From Rhynochetos jubatus (taxonomy: Eukaryota > Chordata > Aves > Eurypygiformes > Rhynochetidae), in the NCBI GenBank assembly GCA_027574665.1, contig CM050653.1:40684118-40748117 (forward strand): DNA of 64,000 nucleotides. Direction: 5' to 3'. The notes beneath the pieces were generated by a model. It did no database searches, was not told where the DNA came from, and saw only the letters and a list, made by a program, of their open reading frames with translations. Each line of letters starts with the position of its first letter. The stretch's first letter is position 1. The translations under genes and the position numbers were made by a program. Of the stretch, positions 24,290-36,800 are shown one piece after another.

Positions 24290-25420
24290 TCCGTTGGCGC
24301 GCTGGCTGCCTGCTGTCGCTCACGCCGCCGTCCGGGCGCGGCGGGCAGCCCTCCGGGTGCGGCGAGCTCTTTGCCCGGTTCGCGCAGAAGCGATGGGTCA
24401 GCTCAGTCCTGGTTTCCTTGCGGGGGTTTTGCTGCCGGATGCCACCGAGGTAAGTTTTTGTTCAGGTCGGCCGGTGCGAACCTGGGGAAAAACAGGGCTG
24501 GGCACAGCTTTGGGAAAGGCTTCGGGACAGAGCCCTTGGTCAAAGCGTTCCCTTGTTTCTGAGCTCTCGTTTCATCTCTGTCATTAACGGTTTCTCAGTT
24601 ATTCCTAAACCACAACTCTAAATTACTGCACGGGGAGGCAGAACGAGCTTGGAGGCTTCAGGCACCCTGGCCAGCGTTTTTCAGGTGCTAGGTAACGCGG
24701 TTCCAGTCCATTCTAACCATTCAGCCGCAGCGCCGCAAGCTGTGGTGCCAGAACGCTTGGGTTTCACGCGAACCAGCAGCCACCAGTGGCTGTGAGGAGG
24801 AGGAAGCGCTACCGGGTCGCGTTGCGCGGCATCGCCTCGAGACCATGTCTCGGAGCCGGTCGCAGGGTTGGTCTGGGGTGTTACCCAGTTGGGTCCTAGC
24901 CCAGCAAGACGCGTTTTCAGCTTCTACTCGTAGCGGGATCGACGTGTACAGGGAGCTGCGGCAAAGCGTTCGACAGGTTTCTCGAGGAAATCTAGCAAGG
25001 TATTTAGCTAATGACTTTTCTCCCCCTCCGTTACGGAATTACTCCCACAAGTCAAAATACTTCTCCCGGGCCTCCTGCCAGCGCTGCCTGCCCTCGCTGC
25101 TTCCAGCAGGAATGATGGAGCGAGGCAGAGCTTGTGCGATGCTGCCTTCCGGACAGCTGCGCTCCTGGTGCCTCGGCAACCGAAGAGCAGAGCCTGGCTT
25201 AAGCGGCCTTTTTTTTTTTTCACTTCCGGTGGTAGTGTTCTGCGGCAGTCGCGCTTCAGAACTCGGCGGAGTAGAGCAACGGGCGGGTGCTGCAGCTCAG
25301 GAAGCGGCTGGCAGGGAAGGGGTGTTGGCTGCCGCTGCGGGACGTCACTGTTCTTTGCTGGTAGGCGTGCGGTTCAGTTCTCGGCGAGAAGTTAAGCTTA
25401 GCTGAGCCGTTCCAGGGCGC
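24290..25420. promoter_or_regulatory. CpG-dense, promoter-like segment
   Basis: I count about 20 CpG dinucleotides in the 180 bases 24301-24480. The segment also contains CACTTCCGG (25221-25229), whose reverse complement CCGGAAGTG is the ETS/GABPA consensus typical of CpG-island promoters, and a CRE-like GACGTCAC at 25341-25348. No promoter of either known gene is expected here, since both end in this interval. Confidence 0.35.
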
Positions 25421-26204
25421 GGGTGGAGAAGCCGGCACGCTGCGCGGCGGGCCGGGTGCCGAGGAAGGTGCTACACCGCCTGCCCCTTCTTCCCTGTAAC
25501 TCTTTTCCCCAGGTGGCTGCCTCAGGGCCTCCAAGCTCCCGTTCCGCACGAACGCAGCGGCAGGGCCCTGCCGTCAGGTCAGATGTAAGAAAGCTGCCGC
25601 AGGCGGCAGGCGCCTTTAGGCCCAGGGCGGCCAAGATCCCCGGAGTTAGCTTATTGTTCTTTCACCTCGCTTTAAACATGCTGTACGAGGGGACAGGATT
25701 CACTTATTTCTGCTCGGTTCAAGACAGCGCTGTCAGCTGCGACCGGGAGCGGCGACGCCACCTGAGGCGGGGAGGGCAGCCTCTCATTTCTGGTGTTAGA
25801 CAGGGCTGAGGAGCTCCTGCCAGAGCCCAGCCTGCTCTCCCAGCTGTTGGATCCCTTACTTCTCACCAGGGGCGAGGGGGCAGGATGCAGATTTGCTTGG
25901 AAGAAGCAAGATCTTCCAAACTCGGCGCCCCTTCTGCTTGTGCGTAAGCGAGGGTCACAGCTTGAGCTGCTCCAGCTGCTGCGCGGGGAGGATTCACGGC
26001 AACGGCTGTTGGGGAAGGACGGCTGCCGTTCCCTGAAAACATTCCAGCCGCCTTGGTGGCGCCACAGCAGCGGCCCCACGCCCTGGCTTAAGCTGGAAGG
26101 ATGTTAAGGAGCTGCTGTGGCTTCGCACGCTGGCGCTGGCATGACTTGAGCGCCAGGCCCAGCCTGTCAGCAAGTCGATCCCAACAAAACCGACACAACA
26201 GCCG

Positions 26205-27815
26205 TAACACAAAACTTGAATTAACTTTATTTTCCCCTACAGTCAACAACTGGTCTGCATCGAGCTTTAAAGCAACAAAATAAAATGAAATCTCCAAACG
26301 CCGGGGGCCCAGAAATCCCGATTTGATTATTAACCTGGGTGAAAATGTTGCGGCTGCAGCGTTGGTCTGTATAAACCAGCGGAGTCAAAAATGAGTTCGT
26401 CAATCAAAAAAATATTCTACACCTTGGGAAAGAAGTCAGCAGTAACATTCTCACAGAACACCGTAGATTTACATTTTCTTCATGAAAGGTACATACTATT
26501 CTGCGTTGTACATCAAGTTACCGGTGCAAGTTGCGTTTCTATAAAAATTACAACCTGTGGCAGAAAAACAAACTGCAAAACCCTTTCGTTTTGATTAAAG
26601 AACATTTTCAAGTCTGTATGAAGTTTTCCTGTAGCTGGAAAGTGAGCATCTTCAGTCTCCATTGGTACTTTAGTGCATTGCATCTGACAGTTTTCACCAC
26701 TTCTTTTTAAAAAAACAAACAGAAAAAGAAAAAACCCAACAGTATAAAAGACAGACAAAGCAAATAGCACTAGAGCAGGAATTTCTTCAATCGATGTAAG
26801 CACTCTAGATAAAAATGTGGAGAAAAAACTTCGACCCTCACAAGAAAGGCAGTGAGGGGTTGCGGGGGGGGAAGGGGTTTGCAAACCCTCCACCTCCGCC
26901 AGCCACAGCAAAGGGGGTTTGGATACCTGTCAACCTTTTTTGTTCCTATTTTGTCCCCGACAAAGAGGCTACGCTTGTTTTACCCACGTAAACATCTACC
27001 TACGAGAGTGTAGTTTCTGTGGTGAAGCACCCTCGGGTGCCTGTTACTGTAGCATTCATTCCTGTCGTTTCAGATTTTGCAGGATACAAATTTAGCCCTT
27101 GTGCCTAGGGTGTGTGCGAGACCGGCCGTGCCTACCTCCGGGAGCGACAGCGTAAGGCAGCCCGGCTGCGATCCCACGTTAGGCAACAGCAGCTTCTCCC
27201 ACCTAAGCCAGCGCCCGACTGACCTGGCCTGCCAGCTCTTGTGACAACTGCGGCTTTGCCTTCTTACGCGCCGGATCGAAACCGGCCTGCGGCAAGAGCG
27301 AGAGGACACGGAGAGAAACCATTGGGGAAAAAAACCCTCGTGGGAGTAACTTCGTTTGAGAGTTTAATTTCAGAGAGCTCTGCTTCCTCTTGATTGGTGA
27401 AAACACGTCATTTTTACGATTTCACCGTTCCAGTTGACATACTGCTGCCGCTGCCCGCCTGAGCAGCGGCTTCCCAAAAAGATTGACAAGTATGCATGTG
27501 CCAAGGACCAAATTACAGGGTTCTTTGGTGCAGTCAGTCCAAATTCGCAACAGATTTGAAGGATAATATGTACCAATAAAAAAATTGCTGCTCGACTTGG
27601 ATAGCAGCTCTGTCTTGCTTCACATTACAAATCTAAAACAGCTGTTCTCAATAAGCCAATATTTTGAATCAGACATTGCCTGAAAATTTTGTACAATAAT
27701 CTGGACCAATGATGGTTCTGTACCCTCATGTTGCTGTGAAACATGACTTGAGCTAAAGGCAAAGACTGGTTATCTCAAGGACAACTGCTTCGTATTAGCA
27801 ATCAGAACAGTGTGT
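26205..27815 (-). other. STT3B: STT3B 3' UTR (low-coordinate end approximate)
   Basis: The sequence is continuous with the terminal coding exon and runs to the AATAAA signal at 26231-26226, about 1.6 kb. A possible proximal signal, ATTAAA, reads on the minus strand at 27368-27363. No splice site or repeat is evident. Confidence 0.7.
26226..26231 (-). terminator. STT3B: STT3B poly(A) signal (AATAAA)
   Basis: Plus-strand TTTATT is AATAAA on the gene strand, about 1.6 kb after the stop codon. Cleavage would be expected 10-30 bases further on, near 26196-26216. Confidence 0.65.
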
Positions 27816-27896
27816 TTAAACTGTCTTCCTGTTGGGTCTCTTGCCTTTCTTTACAATTAGTTTATTCTTAATGTAGCCACGCTTCCTTTTGGAGGT
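27816..27896 (-). CDS. STT3B: STT3B terminal coding exon (basic tail)
   Basis: Acceptor TTTTTAG, then 26 codons [20 protein letters not shown] and PNRKTV, and TAA at 27818-27816. The lysine- and arginine-rich cytosolic tail is characteristic of STT3B. Confidence 0.95.
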   Translation of the reverse strand, partial: TSKRKRGYIKNKLIVKKGKRPNRKTV

Positions 27897-30800
27897 CTAA
27901 AAAGAAAAACAGAATAAAAGGTGTTAGTTCATGACTTCAGTCTTGCCCGCGGTTTAACCATGTGCATTTCACTGCCTGCGCTTTAGCCCAATTTCAGGGC
28001 GCTTCAGCGGTAACGCCTCCGCTAGGTATCGCCCAGCTGCCCTTTTGGAAGCTGGGGTGCGTGACTCGTGCCCCAGCTTTGCTTCGGCACAAGCCGTGCT
28101 TCTGCAAGCCCCACACCGGCAGAATTGGCTCCAAAGCTCCTTAATTAATTCACAACCGACACGATAAAGCTCTGCTGTGCCCGAAGAGCAGAAGTAGCGC
28201 AGAGTTAGTTTCGTCTGGAAGCACCTTCCTGCATCTCTTGTGCTATCTGATGCTCCCGGCCGTTAGCAGGATGCTAGATGGGCATGTTTTCAAGAGAAAA
28301 CGGGAGCAGCACGTTTTAGCCTTCGCTCCCACCTCGGTCTGTGGGCGAGTCAGCGCTTCCTGCTCACCTGTCTTTATCTGCACGTGCAGCTGATTTGGTT
28401 TAAGGCTGCGACGGGGCAGGCTTGAGGGTTAGTCTGGGGTAGCGTTACCCTGCCTGCCACAACAGAGTAGAGAGCAGGCAGCTCCCGCCCCTGCTGCGCC
28501 TTGCTGTGCTTACAGCAGGCTCTGTGTGTCAGCCCAGCACAACAGCTCTAGGAACAACAAGATTCTGACAAAAAAGAGATGGCTGCGAACTACGGAGTGA
28601 TGCTCGGACACGTTACGTCTCTGAGCCTGAGCAGCGGAAGAGTGGGGGGAGACGGACTGAATTATCAGTAAAGAAGCGACTGCCGAAAACCCGTGGGCAC
28701 ACGGGAGCCCTCAGAATGCACTTAAAGCCTAGTTTAGGTGTTGGCCCCCTGCTCTGGTTCTCAGATGTTTCTCGTGGGAAGCAGAGGCTGTTTGTACTGC
28801 AGGAGTTGGTGACGGGTCGGAATTTGCACCAACCTCCATCCTGTCTTTAGACAGGGACCCGACACACCCGCAGCTCGGGTGGGGTCAGGGCATCTCCCAT
28901 TAATAAATACAGGCAGAGTAAGGAGCCGTTTCCTTCCACGGCACGTCTAGCTTCAGCGGCAGCTCCCAAGTCCCTTGTCTTCCAAACTTCCATCAAATCA
29001 CCAAAACAAGCCTCTTTGCCCTCTCACGTTCTTCACCTGCATCACCTGCACAGCGCAGGTTTACTGCCCGCACTAGTTCGGTTCGGTACACATCTGTGTC
29101 TGACCCGAGCCCTTCGCAGCCGGCCTTTGACTACAGAGAAAACGGATGTTGTGACGGAGAGGGCTGCGGGGTCTGCCCCGCTCCCCTGGCAACGCGCCCT
29201 CCTTAACGGGCTCGGGTCGCCCAGCACAGCTCACGCTTTGAAACCGTGAAGATGACTTCAAACAGTAAGCAGCCAGACACTAAAGTTCCGTCAACAAAAG
29301 GTTCATATTTAATTTATATTTCATACAAAATCGCCATTTTTAAACTTCTAGGCATCACTACTTCCAAACAAAGTCAGAAAGCAACTTCCACACGATTTAC
29401 TTAGTGAGCCATAGTTACTGAGACATGAATTGATGTACTTGAGAGATTATACTTCCGGTTACATGAAGACTTAAAGAGTTGTAACAGCCAGTGACACACT
29501 CTAGTTCCGGTTAGCGTTCTGCCTAAAAAAAAATCTAGCCTTGTGTCTTCACATGCTTTTAAGTTAAGCAGACAGGAAATTAACAATTATTACCAGCAGG
29601 CAGGTCTGATATTGGACACCAACGTGAACAGCATCCCTCGCATTCTGGGCTAGCGGAAATACATAATTCACCAGCTACGGGATTCACTGGTCAAGTGCCA
29701 CCTCCTGACCCCTTCCCATTACTTCACTGGGAACCCACCTTCTTTGACAAATACTTCTGTTTCGGTACAATGTTGGTTACTCTAGGTTTATGATCCAGCG
29801 TCTCTCTGTTGTCCAGCTGTTTCACCTTGTATATTCTAACAAGCCAGTGCTCTGAGGTAAAGGCTTCCTCCAGGTGTTTGAATTTAATGTCTTTGTTGCC
29901 TATCTCAGCATTGCGCGTGCGATCGAATCCCGGGGGTGTCCGAAAATCCAGCTGTAAAACAAAAAAAGTAATCAGTTACCCCTTCGTTCCGAGACAAACC
30001 TGAACCGGCCGTCACGGCGCACGGTGGTACTCCGTACCGCGGGGCGACGCTGGCAGCCGCTCGCGTCACGGGACAGCTCCGCGGCGCGCGCCGCAGGAAC
30101 CGGCGCCGTCGTGGTTTTCCGTACGGGTCGGAAACGGTTCATCCTTCTCAGTTCCATCTGCCCCTCCCCCCCGTTACAAGCAAGATCCGCTGGCCTCAGC
30201 CGTAGCGGAATAAGGCGTCCCTGTGCCGACGCAGCAGAATGAAGGGCGCTTGGCGGGGTGGGGCGGGAAGAAAAAGGCAACCGAGGCGGACTTGGCTACG
30301 CACACACGCGCTCCCCGATCCCAGAGGGGAGCGGTGACACCCCTGGGCATCGCGCCCTGCTCACAGGAGTGTCGCGCTGTTGCCGTGTGACTTGGGTAGA
30401 AACGGGGTAGCTCCTGACAGCTAGCGAACAGTCAGTCAGCAGTTCTGCTTCCGGGCGGCTGCTACGGAAAACGCACCTAAAGCTCTCCGCCTCCTAACGG
30501 TCAGCGCGTCAGCAAGCGCGCCGTGGAACGGGGACGCTCGCCTGGGGCAGCGAAGAGCTAAGCAAAGGCGCAGGTTAGCGGCAGGGATGCTTTTTTCTAA
30601 AGGCTACATACAGCAGAGCCCGCCGAGATGCGCTGCAGGTTGTAAAGCTGACTCTTGCCTCTGGTTCTGCTACTACAAAGCAACACTCAAAAGGTGGAAA
30701 ACACGTCAAAACAACACTTGCTTTCTCACATTCCAGTTAAGATCAAGTAGAAGATGTAGCACTAACCTGCATCTCGCCAAATCTGTAATAGGACATTTTA

Positions 30801-33800
30801 TACATGAGGCAGTTCAGCAGCGTTGGAGAACCTGCCTTATCTACCCGGAATTCTCCCTGCGGGGTAAAGTAATCACTTTCCTTGAAAAAGAGAAGAAGAT
30901 ACAAAGAGTCAATCCTATTTAAGGGCATTTCTCATTCCCTTCTCCTCAGAAAAAACCCCACAAACCCAACCAAACCTTCATCAAGGTTCTAACCTGACTT
31001 CAGCTGATTTCAGCTAGTCTTAAACCAGAAAACAATGATGATCATTAAAGGTAAAATAGTTGCAAACTACCTGCTGGTAACCCAGCCCCCAACAGACCGA
31101 CCTTCCCAAATCTGTGTCACTGTGCTGGCACAAGGTCTGTCACTTCACAGTAAGCCGTTACTGGACAACTGATCTCAAAAAGCACGAGATAACTGGGCGC
31201 CCACCCAAATGATCCTTCAGAAAGGTGAAGGCACGGCAGTGTCAACGTGAGGGGTCTGCAGCGTCACCGTGACCTTCACGTGTGCACAGCGTTTAAACAC
31301 CCCCCCTTGCCCTTTGCCTCTCCAGCGCAAGATGAACCGCACGCACGGGCTGCTCCCTGAAGCCTGCGCTCGGCATCCACAAGGTTTTGTTAGCCTTAAG
31401 AAAATATTACGGCAGGCTTCTGCGATCTCCGAGATGTTTGAATAACTCAGACTCCACAGAAGTCAATATTAACACTTTAACTTGTCTCCTACTGTTACAG
31501 AGTTGGAAGAAACGTGTAATGCCAACTGTTTAAACAGTCTGAACGCTCCTGCTCTTTTCAGGTGCGACGGTGCACCGACACGCACGCAGAAGGCAGCCTG
31601 TACCTTTAATATCATGCCAAAAAACCCCCGAGAGTGAAAAGCTTTTGAGGTCACTGACCTTTCAGAAAGCATCGCTACTGAAAGAAACTGGGCCACAGGC
31701 CGCTGCACTCCTACTGTTCTAGGAAAGCCACCCACAACACATTTGTCACATGGAAGCGCGATGAGCGGACTTCCCTCTGCTCTAACGAGCGCCACCCGAC
31801 AAGCGGCAACACACCCACAATGGTTTTAAAGAAAAAACCAGGTAGACATGAGCATAAAGCAATAAGAGCGTTCAGCTGGCTCAGTTTTCCTTGTGCACGT
31901 TTCCACTTACCCGAATATCTTTGGGATGTTCCCCCTCCGCTATTCTCACCATCCACAAGAACTTATTAATATCGTCACCGGAGTAGCCAATCACACCACC
32001 AAAAATGATCAACACGTAGTCCACATCCAGGCTCCTCATGATCTCGTACGCTGCCGACTCGTTCGATGACATCGCCTTTCCCACCTGTGACATAGCAAAG
32101 ATCTGAAATACCCGCGTGGCCGCCTGTCCAGCAGGCCAAAGCCCAAGGATACATTCCAAAGCCCAAAGCCCACCTTCTCGTCCTAGACAGAGAAAACCCA
32201 TCCTGAGTATTCAGAAACTCGAAAGCCCAACCGAAATGGAAATCTGTTCTCCTCTACGAGGGGCGCTGCCTGCTGACACCAGTGTTTTGAGGATAAAATG
32301 TAACACTAAAGGTTTCCTTCTGGGGCACCTGCAGGTTTTCCAAGTCCTGGCTCTATTGCCAAAAATTTAGCGTTGCAGAAAATACCCGATTACAAGTTCT
32401 TCTCAGAGCTTTAGGCACAGCCCAAAGCGAATAATGATCTGAAGTGTTAGTGATTTCTAGTTTTTTTTTTCCTTGAGCCCCTCAAAATCCTCAGGACGAC
32501 TGAGAGCCTCAGCTTCTTGGCCAGTATCCTAACGGGCGTGAAGTTCTCGGGCAGCTTTCCGTTTCTGCGCAGGAGGAAGTCATCCGGACGCGTCTCCGGG
32601 GGGGCGCCAGCCCAGGTACCCGCCGTGGCGCACGTTTACAGTGCTCGCGTCCCCTCTGTGGGCTCTCCGTGCCCAAGCGGAACCTGACGGCGCCAGCGGT
32701 CGCACCGGAGGGAGTTCTTTATTACACCCGTCATTGCTAATTGCTGGGGTGTGTGAGGCGACCGTGCCCACGCAGCACAGGTGAGTTCCAGCGTCCCTAC
32801 TCGCGTGACGCACCTTGACCTGCGGGGATGGGTTGGTTAGGGACGGTGTCTGCACTTCTCCCCCTTGCAGAGGGGGGAGGCGCTCGGAGCTACCGAGCCG
32901 AGCGTCCGTCACAACACAGCAACGCTGTCAGGTCAGCGACCGCAGTCCAAGTGCCTTGGAGTACACGGCAGGGCTCGCTGGCTGATCATAGCGCCAACAG
33001 TACAATTTCCCAAGCTTGCTTTCGGCCGATGCGAGCTCCCTGCCCCCGTCAAACGCACGCCATCCCCCCTCCCCCGGCACAGTCTTCCAGGACTTTGTAT
33101 GCTAAAGCAGAGCTGGATTCCCTTGTCCATTCTGAACAATGCTTGTCTGCAGGTGGGGTCCCGCTGCCGTACCGCCTACCGACACGGGACGAGGAGCTGT
33201 CCTAACACGCTCCCCAAGCCCTTTCCCCATTCCGCCCACGCAGCATGACAGAGGGATGACCGGTGTCATCGCTGAGTGACGGGGAGTCATTACACAGCAC
33301 CTCGTACGCCTGTAACCCAGCTACAGAGCGCGTTCTGCTGTTCCTGAGAAAGGCTGCCGCTGCCCACGGGGGTGCCCCTGTAACCGCAGCCAACGCTAAC
33401 GCCCGGCCGCTAAGCACACGCGCAGAGCTTAATCTTGCTCTTCAGCAGCGAAAGAAATGCAGCGTGCAGATGCTTTATCTAACTGCAAATTTGGGAAGAC
33501 GGAACGGCATCAAATCTGCGACACTTCCACTGCTATTCATGCCCTTTCCCCACTTCCCAGATGCCTGAGAATTTGTTTGACGTGGCCGCTTTTCACAAGC
33601 CATTCAAAAATCCCATCAGCGAAGGCCACCGCTGAACTGAAACGATCCCACGGTGCCAGTAGAGAAGCAGTACTGGGTCAACTGCTGCAGCACTAACCAC
33701 AAGGGGAACGGTTCAGTTAGATTCCGTCTGTCCTTCCGCAAAGAACAGGAGAGAAACGGAAGTGGAAGCGAAGTCTTGGAAGCTCCAAGTAAACAAAGAG

Positions 33801-36800
33801 AAACTCCAAAAGCAAAATTGGCCCTTTCCAGCCCCCAAACTCTTTCTGCTCGAGCTGTAATAAATGCGTTCCTTCCACCTCTGTGTTGCCCACTCTATGG
33901 CATTTTTCCTTAATACCATACTGTCTACCAACAGACATGTACAGGTTCATACTCGACTGCAACGTCAACGTCTTGGTGTTTGTACTCCGTAGGAAACCGC
34001 CACTCTTACCAGGGCTATGTGGCTGTTGTTCCAAGTGTTGTTATCCACCAAGGTCGTCCGGTTCGCCATCCCCGCGATCTGATAACCGTAGTCCCACCAC
34101 GACATCACTCTGGCGTGCTCGTCCGTGTTTTGTCGCAGCCAGTAGTAGGCCTCTCTGAAGTCATCTAGGATATTCCGCGTGCTGGGAAACACAGTTCGTT
34201 TTATTCACGCTGGTACGAGTACCGGCCACAGATTAACTGCACCGAGATAAACCCGGGCTCACAAATGAGGGTTGTCTGATGCGTTCTGCTCCCTCTGAGG
34301 GGCTCGGCCACCAGCGGTCCTAAGTTTAAACCCACCGACAGCGGAACAGCCAGAAGCTGAACTGCTTTTGAAGATGTAATTGAGTGCGTTTCTAGGTGAA
34401 TATGTATTCATAAACGAGGTTTCCCAATTGACTCAACCCTTTTCTTTTAGCCACCACCTTTATTGGATTCCGATAGAATTATTTTTATGTGTTTACATTA
34501 AATATTTCATTTATATACTCAGAGTATTAAGAAGTTTTTATTCAGGTGACAATTCCGCCTTAACATAGGCAGGAGTAATTGAAAGAAGGTAAAGCAAATT
34601 GCTACTGCAAAGGATGTAGAAAGGCTTTTGCCCTTTAATTATTTTCAGCCCTGCAGACCTTTACTTACCCATCGTGGTTATAGGAAGCGAGAACAACGCT
34701 GGGGCTGGAGTACGCATTGCTAGTTACCCAGGTGCAGTGAACAGCAAACATCATCAACAACATCAGCATCAGCATAGTAACAATGTTTTTGATGTTGGGA
34801 CCCAGTCCTTCTTCCGTCTTTTCCTGTTCAGATACGTGTTTTCTCACTTTGCCTGCCTGAACAAACACAAACATCTCTGTTACAGCACCCTTTATCACCC
34901 CTGACAAGGGAAACCAAGCCTTTTTCTTCAGCACACGCACCCCGTGAAAGCTACAGGATGCTACGAAGCTAGACCCAGTCGTAGCGTAAATTAACTAAGT
35001 ACGCACATGAAAATGTTGACAATCCAGCAACTTGTAAAGAATGCAAGCCACTTTCTGAGGAAAAAACCCTATCACATGAAGGTCAGTGCATGACTTCCTT
35101 GTTTGGCTCAGTGTGATGATGCCCTTTCATAAGGCAGCGTGGAAAAGAGAGCGGCACTGAGAGGAAAAGAGGGAAACCCAAGGCTCGTGCATTGTCAGGG
35201 TGAGTACAACAAAGCCTAAGAGAGAAAAAATGTATTATTCTTTTAGTTTTGACTTATTTTCAACTGCTCTAACTAGTTAAGGAGAGCAAGCAACTGTCTG
35301 CCATCGCTTCTGTAGAGCGCTGGGTCAACACTGTACGCTCCTTTAACCTAAAGGCTCCGCACCAGTCAAGCTAGAAGGGACCACTTGTACACTGACACCC
35401 ATCTTTCTCAGTTACAGCTCACTGGAGAACATCAACATTGCAGTGCTAGGGATTAAGACTCCTAGTGGCATTTAAAATATTCTGACCCAAAGGAAAAACA
35501 ATAATTAAAAATGAGCTGTCTTCTGACTTCTCTCCCTCCCCTCACCTTATCATACAGGTTGCCAGGGTTCCTTTTGTCATCCTCATCGCTGCTGTCCTCT
35601 ATTGGTGGATTCTCCCTCTTCATATCATCCCCCAAATAACGCTCAAAGACGTTGGAGAAAGCAATTGCAGACAGCATGCAGACCACCGGAGTCAAAGTGA
35701 GCATCAGCCGAACCATCACGCCAGCAAAGTAAACGGCGCTGATTGCGTACAGAGCAACTGCAAAGGAACAAACCTACTGATGACACTTAGAAAGCAACGC
35801 TCGCTCCGACCGCACACGTACATGCTCTCCACAAAACTGCTTCTGGAACGGGGCCAGGCATCCGTGATGGTAAAGACTTGAGTATGCGGCTTGAGTATTT
35901 CATGGCTTTTGAATTTACAGAGATACAGTTCGAATCATGTTTATCCCTCTGAAGCCTCAAACCCTTCCAGAGGTTCATTTTGACCACTGGTAACGATAAC
36001 ACAACCCCATTTTCATATTCATTAATAATGTGTCTCCTGACACATTATTAATGAAATTTAATATCACACCCCAAAATACTACTGGAATAATAGGCAGCTT
36101 CGTTAGATTAAAAAGATCAAACGGGCCTAGACCAAACGAGTTATTGAAACTGAAAGGGCAAAAACAAGCGTCAGAATTTCATGTAAATATCAGATTTTAA
36201 TTTAAGTTAGAGGTATCTGTGGACAAACTGGGGGCTTGTCTACATTGTAATTCCACACAGACAAGTAATAGGATATTGCGAGCCCTATTCCGAAGCAAGT
36301 TTTCCTGAACAGTGTTACCTCCACTCCCCCCCCAAACAAGATTTTCACAATAGCAGGGAATATTCAGAACACGTTTCTTACAAGGAAAAAACCCCACCCA
36401 AACAAACCTGCACGCACCCATTAGGAACACCTATTGTTTATATAAGTAGCGGTGGTTATTCCTTGTTTGTTGCAGCTTAACAATACACTTTTGTGGAAGC
36501 TTTGCCACAGAAATCCTGAGGGGCCACTGACTGATCGGACTACATGACACCAGTATTTTCTCCTTTGTGGCGATGCACTGCGGCTCTCCGTTCGCACTCA
36601 TAGGTCTCTCTGTGCTGACTTAAGCGCGTGGTGGAGGCTGAACGCGAGTTGCCCAGCACTGCTCTTGGCAAGGGCTCGCTGTCATGGAGCGCAGAACACC
36701 CCTGGAGTCACTGGGTTTAACGCAGTAAACATTCCCACTGCCCACATACCCCTCAAGTAACCCCAAGAGGCAGCTATTTTAGTGTGGAGCCTCCTGTCCC

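Larger units (their letters stand above)
21551..26204. other. Intergenic / OSBPL10 3' region between convergent gene ends
   Basis: The stretch contains OSBPL10 3' UTR of unknown length. It is conspicuously rich in GC and CpG, especially about 22050-22600 and 24290-26100. It holds an alternating purine-pyrimidine tract (21729-21825), a minus-strand AATAAA (22768-22773), a plus-strand AATAAA (24245-24250) and an ETS-type site (25222-25229). Open frames of up to 186 codons are present on both strands, none with a domain I recognise. I see no CR1 copy here. Confidence 0.7.

Noticed and set aside
21839..26100. Any bacterial or phage-like gene cluster in the GC-rich interval
   Set aside because: No conserved domains, ribosome-binding sites or operon spacing; the composition grades smoothly into the flanking introns.
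33000..34000. Plus-strand frames of 60-127 codons in the STT3B intron at 32-34 kb
   Set aside because: Overlapping frames in several phases, no domain, explained by GC-rich composition.
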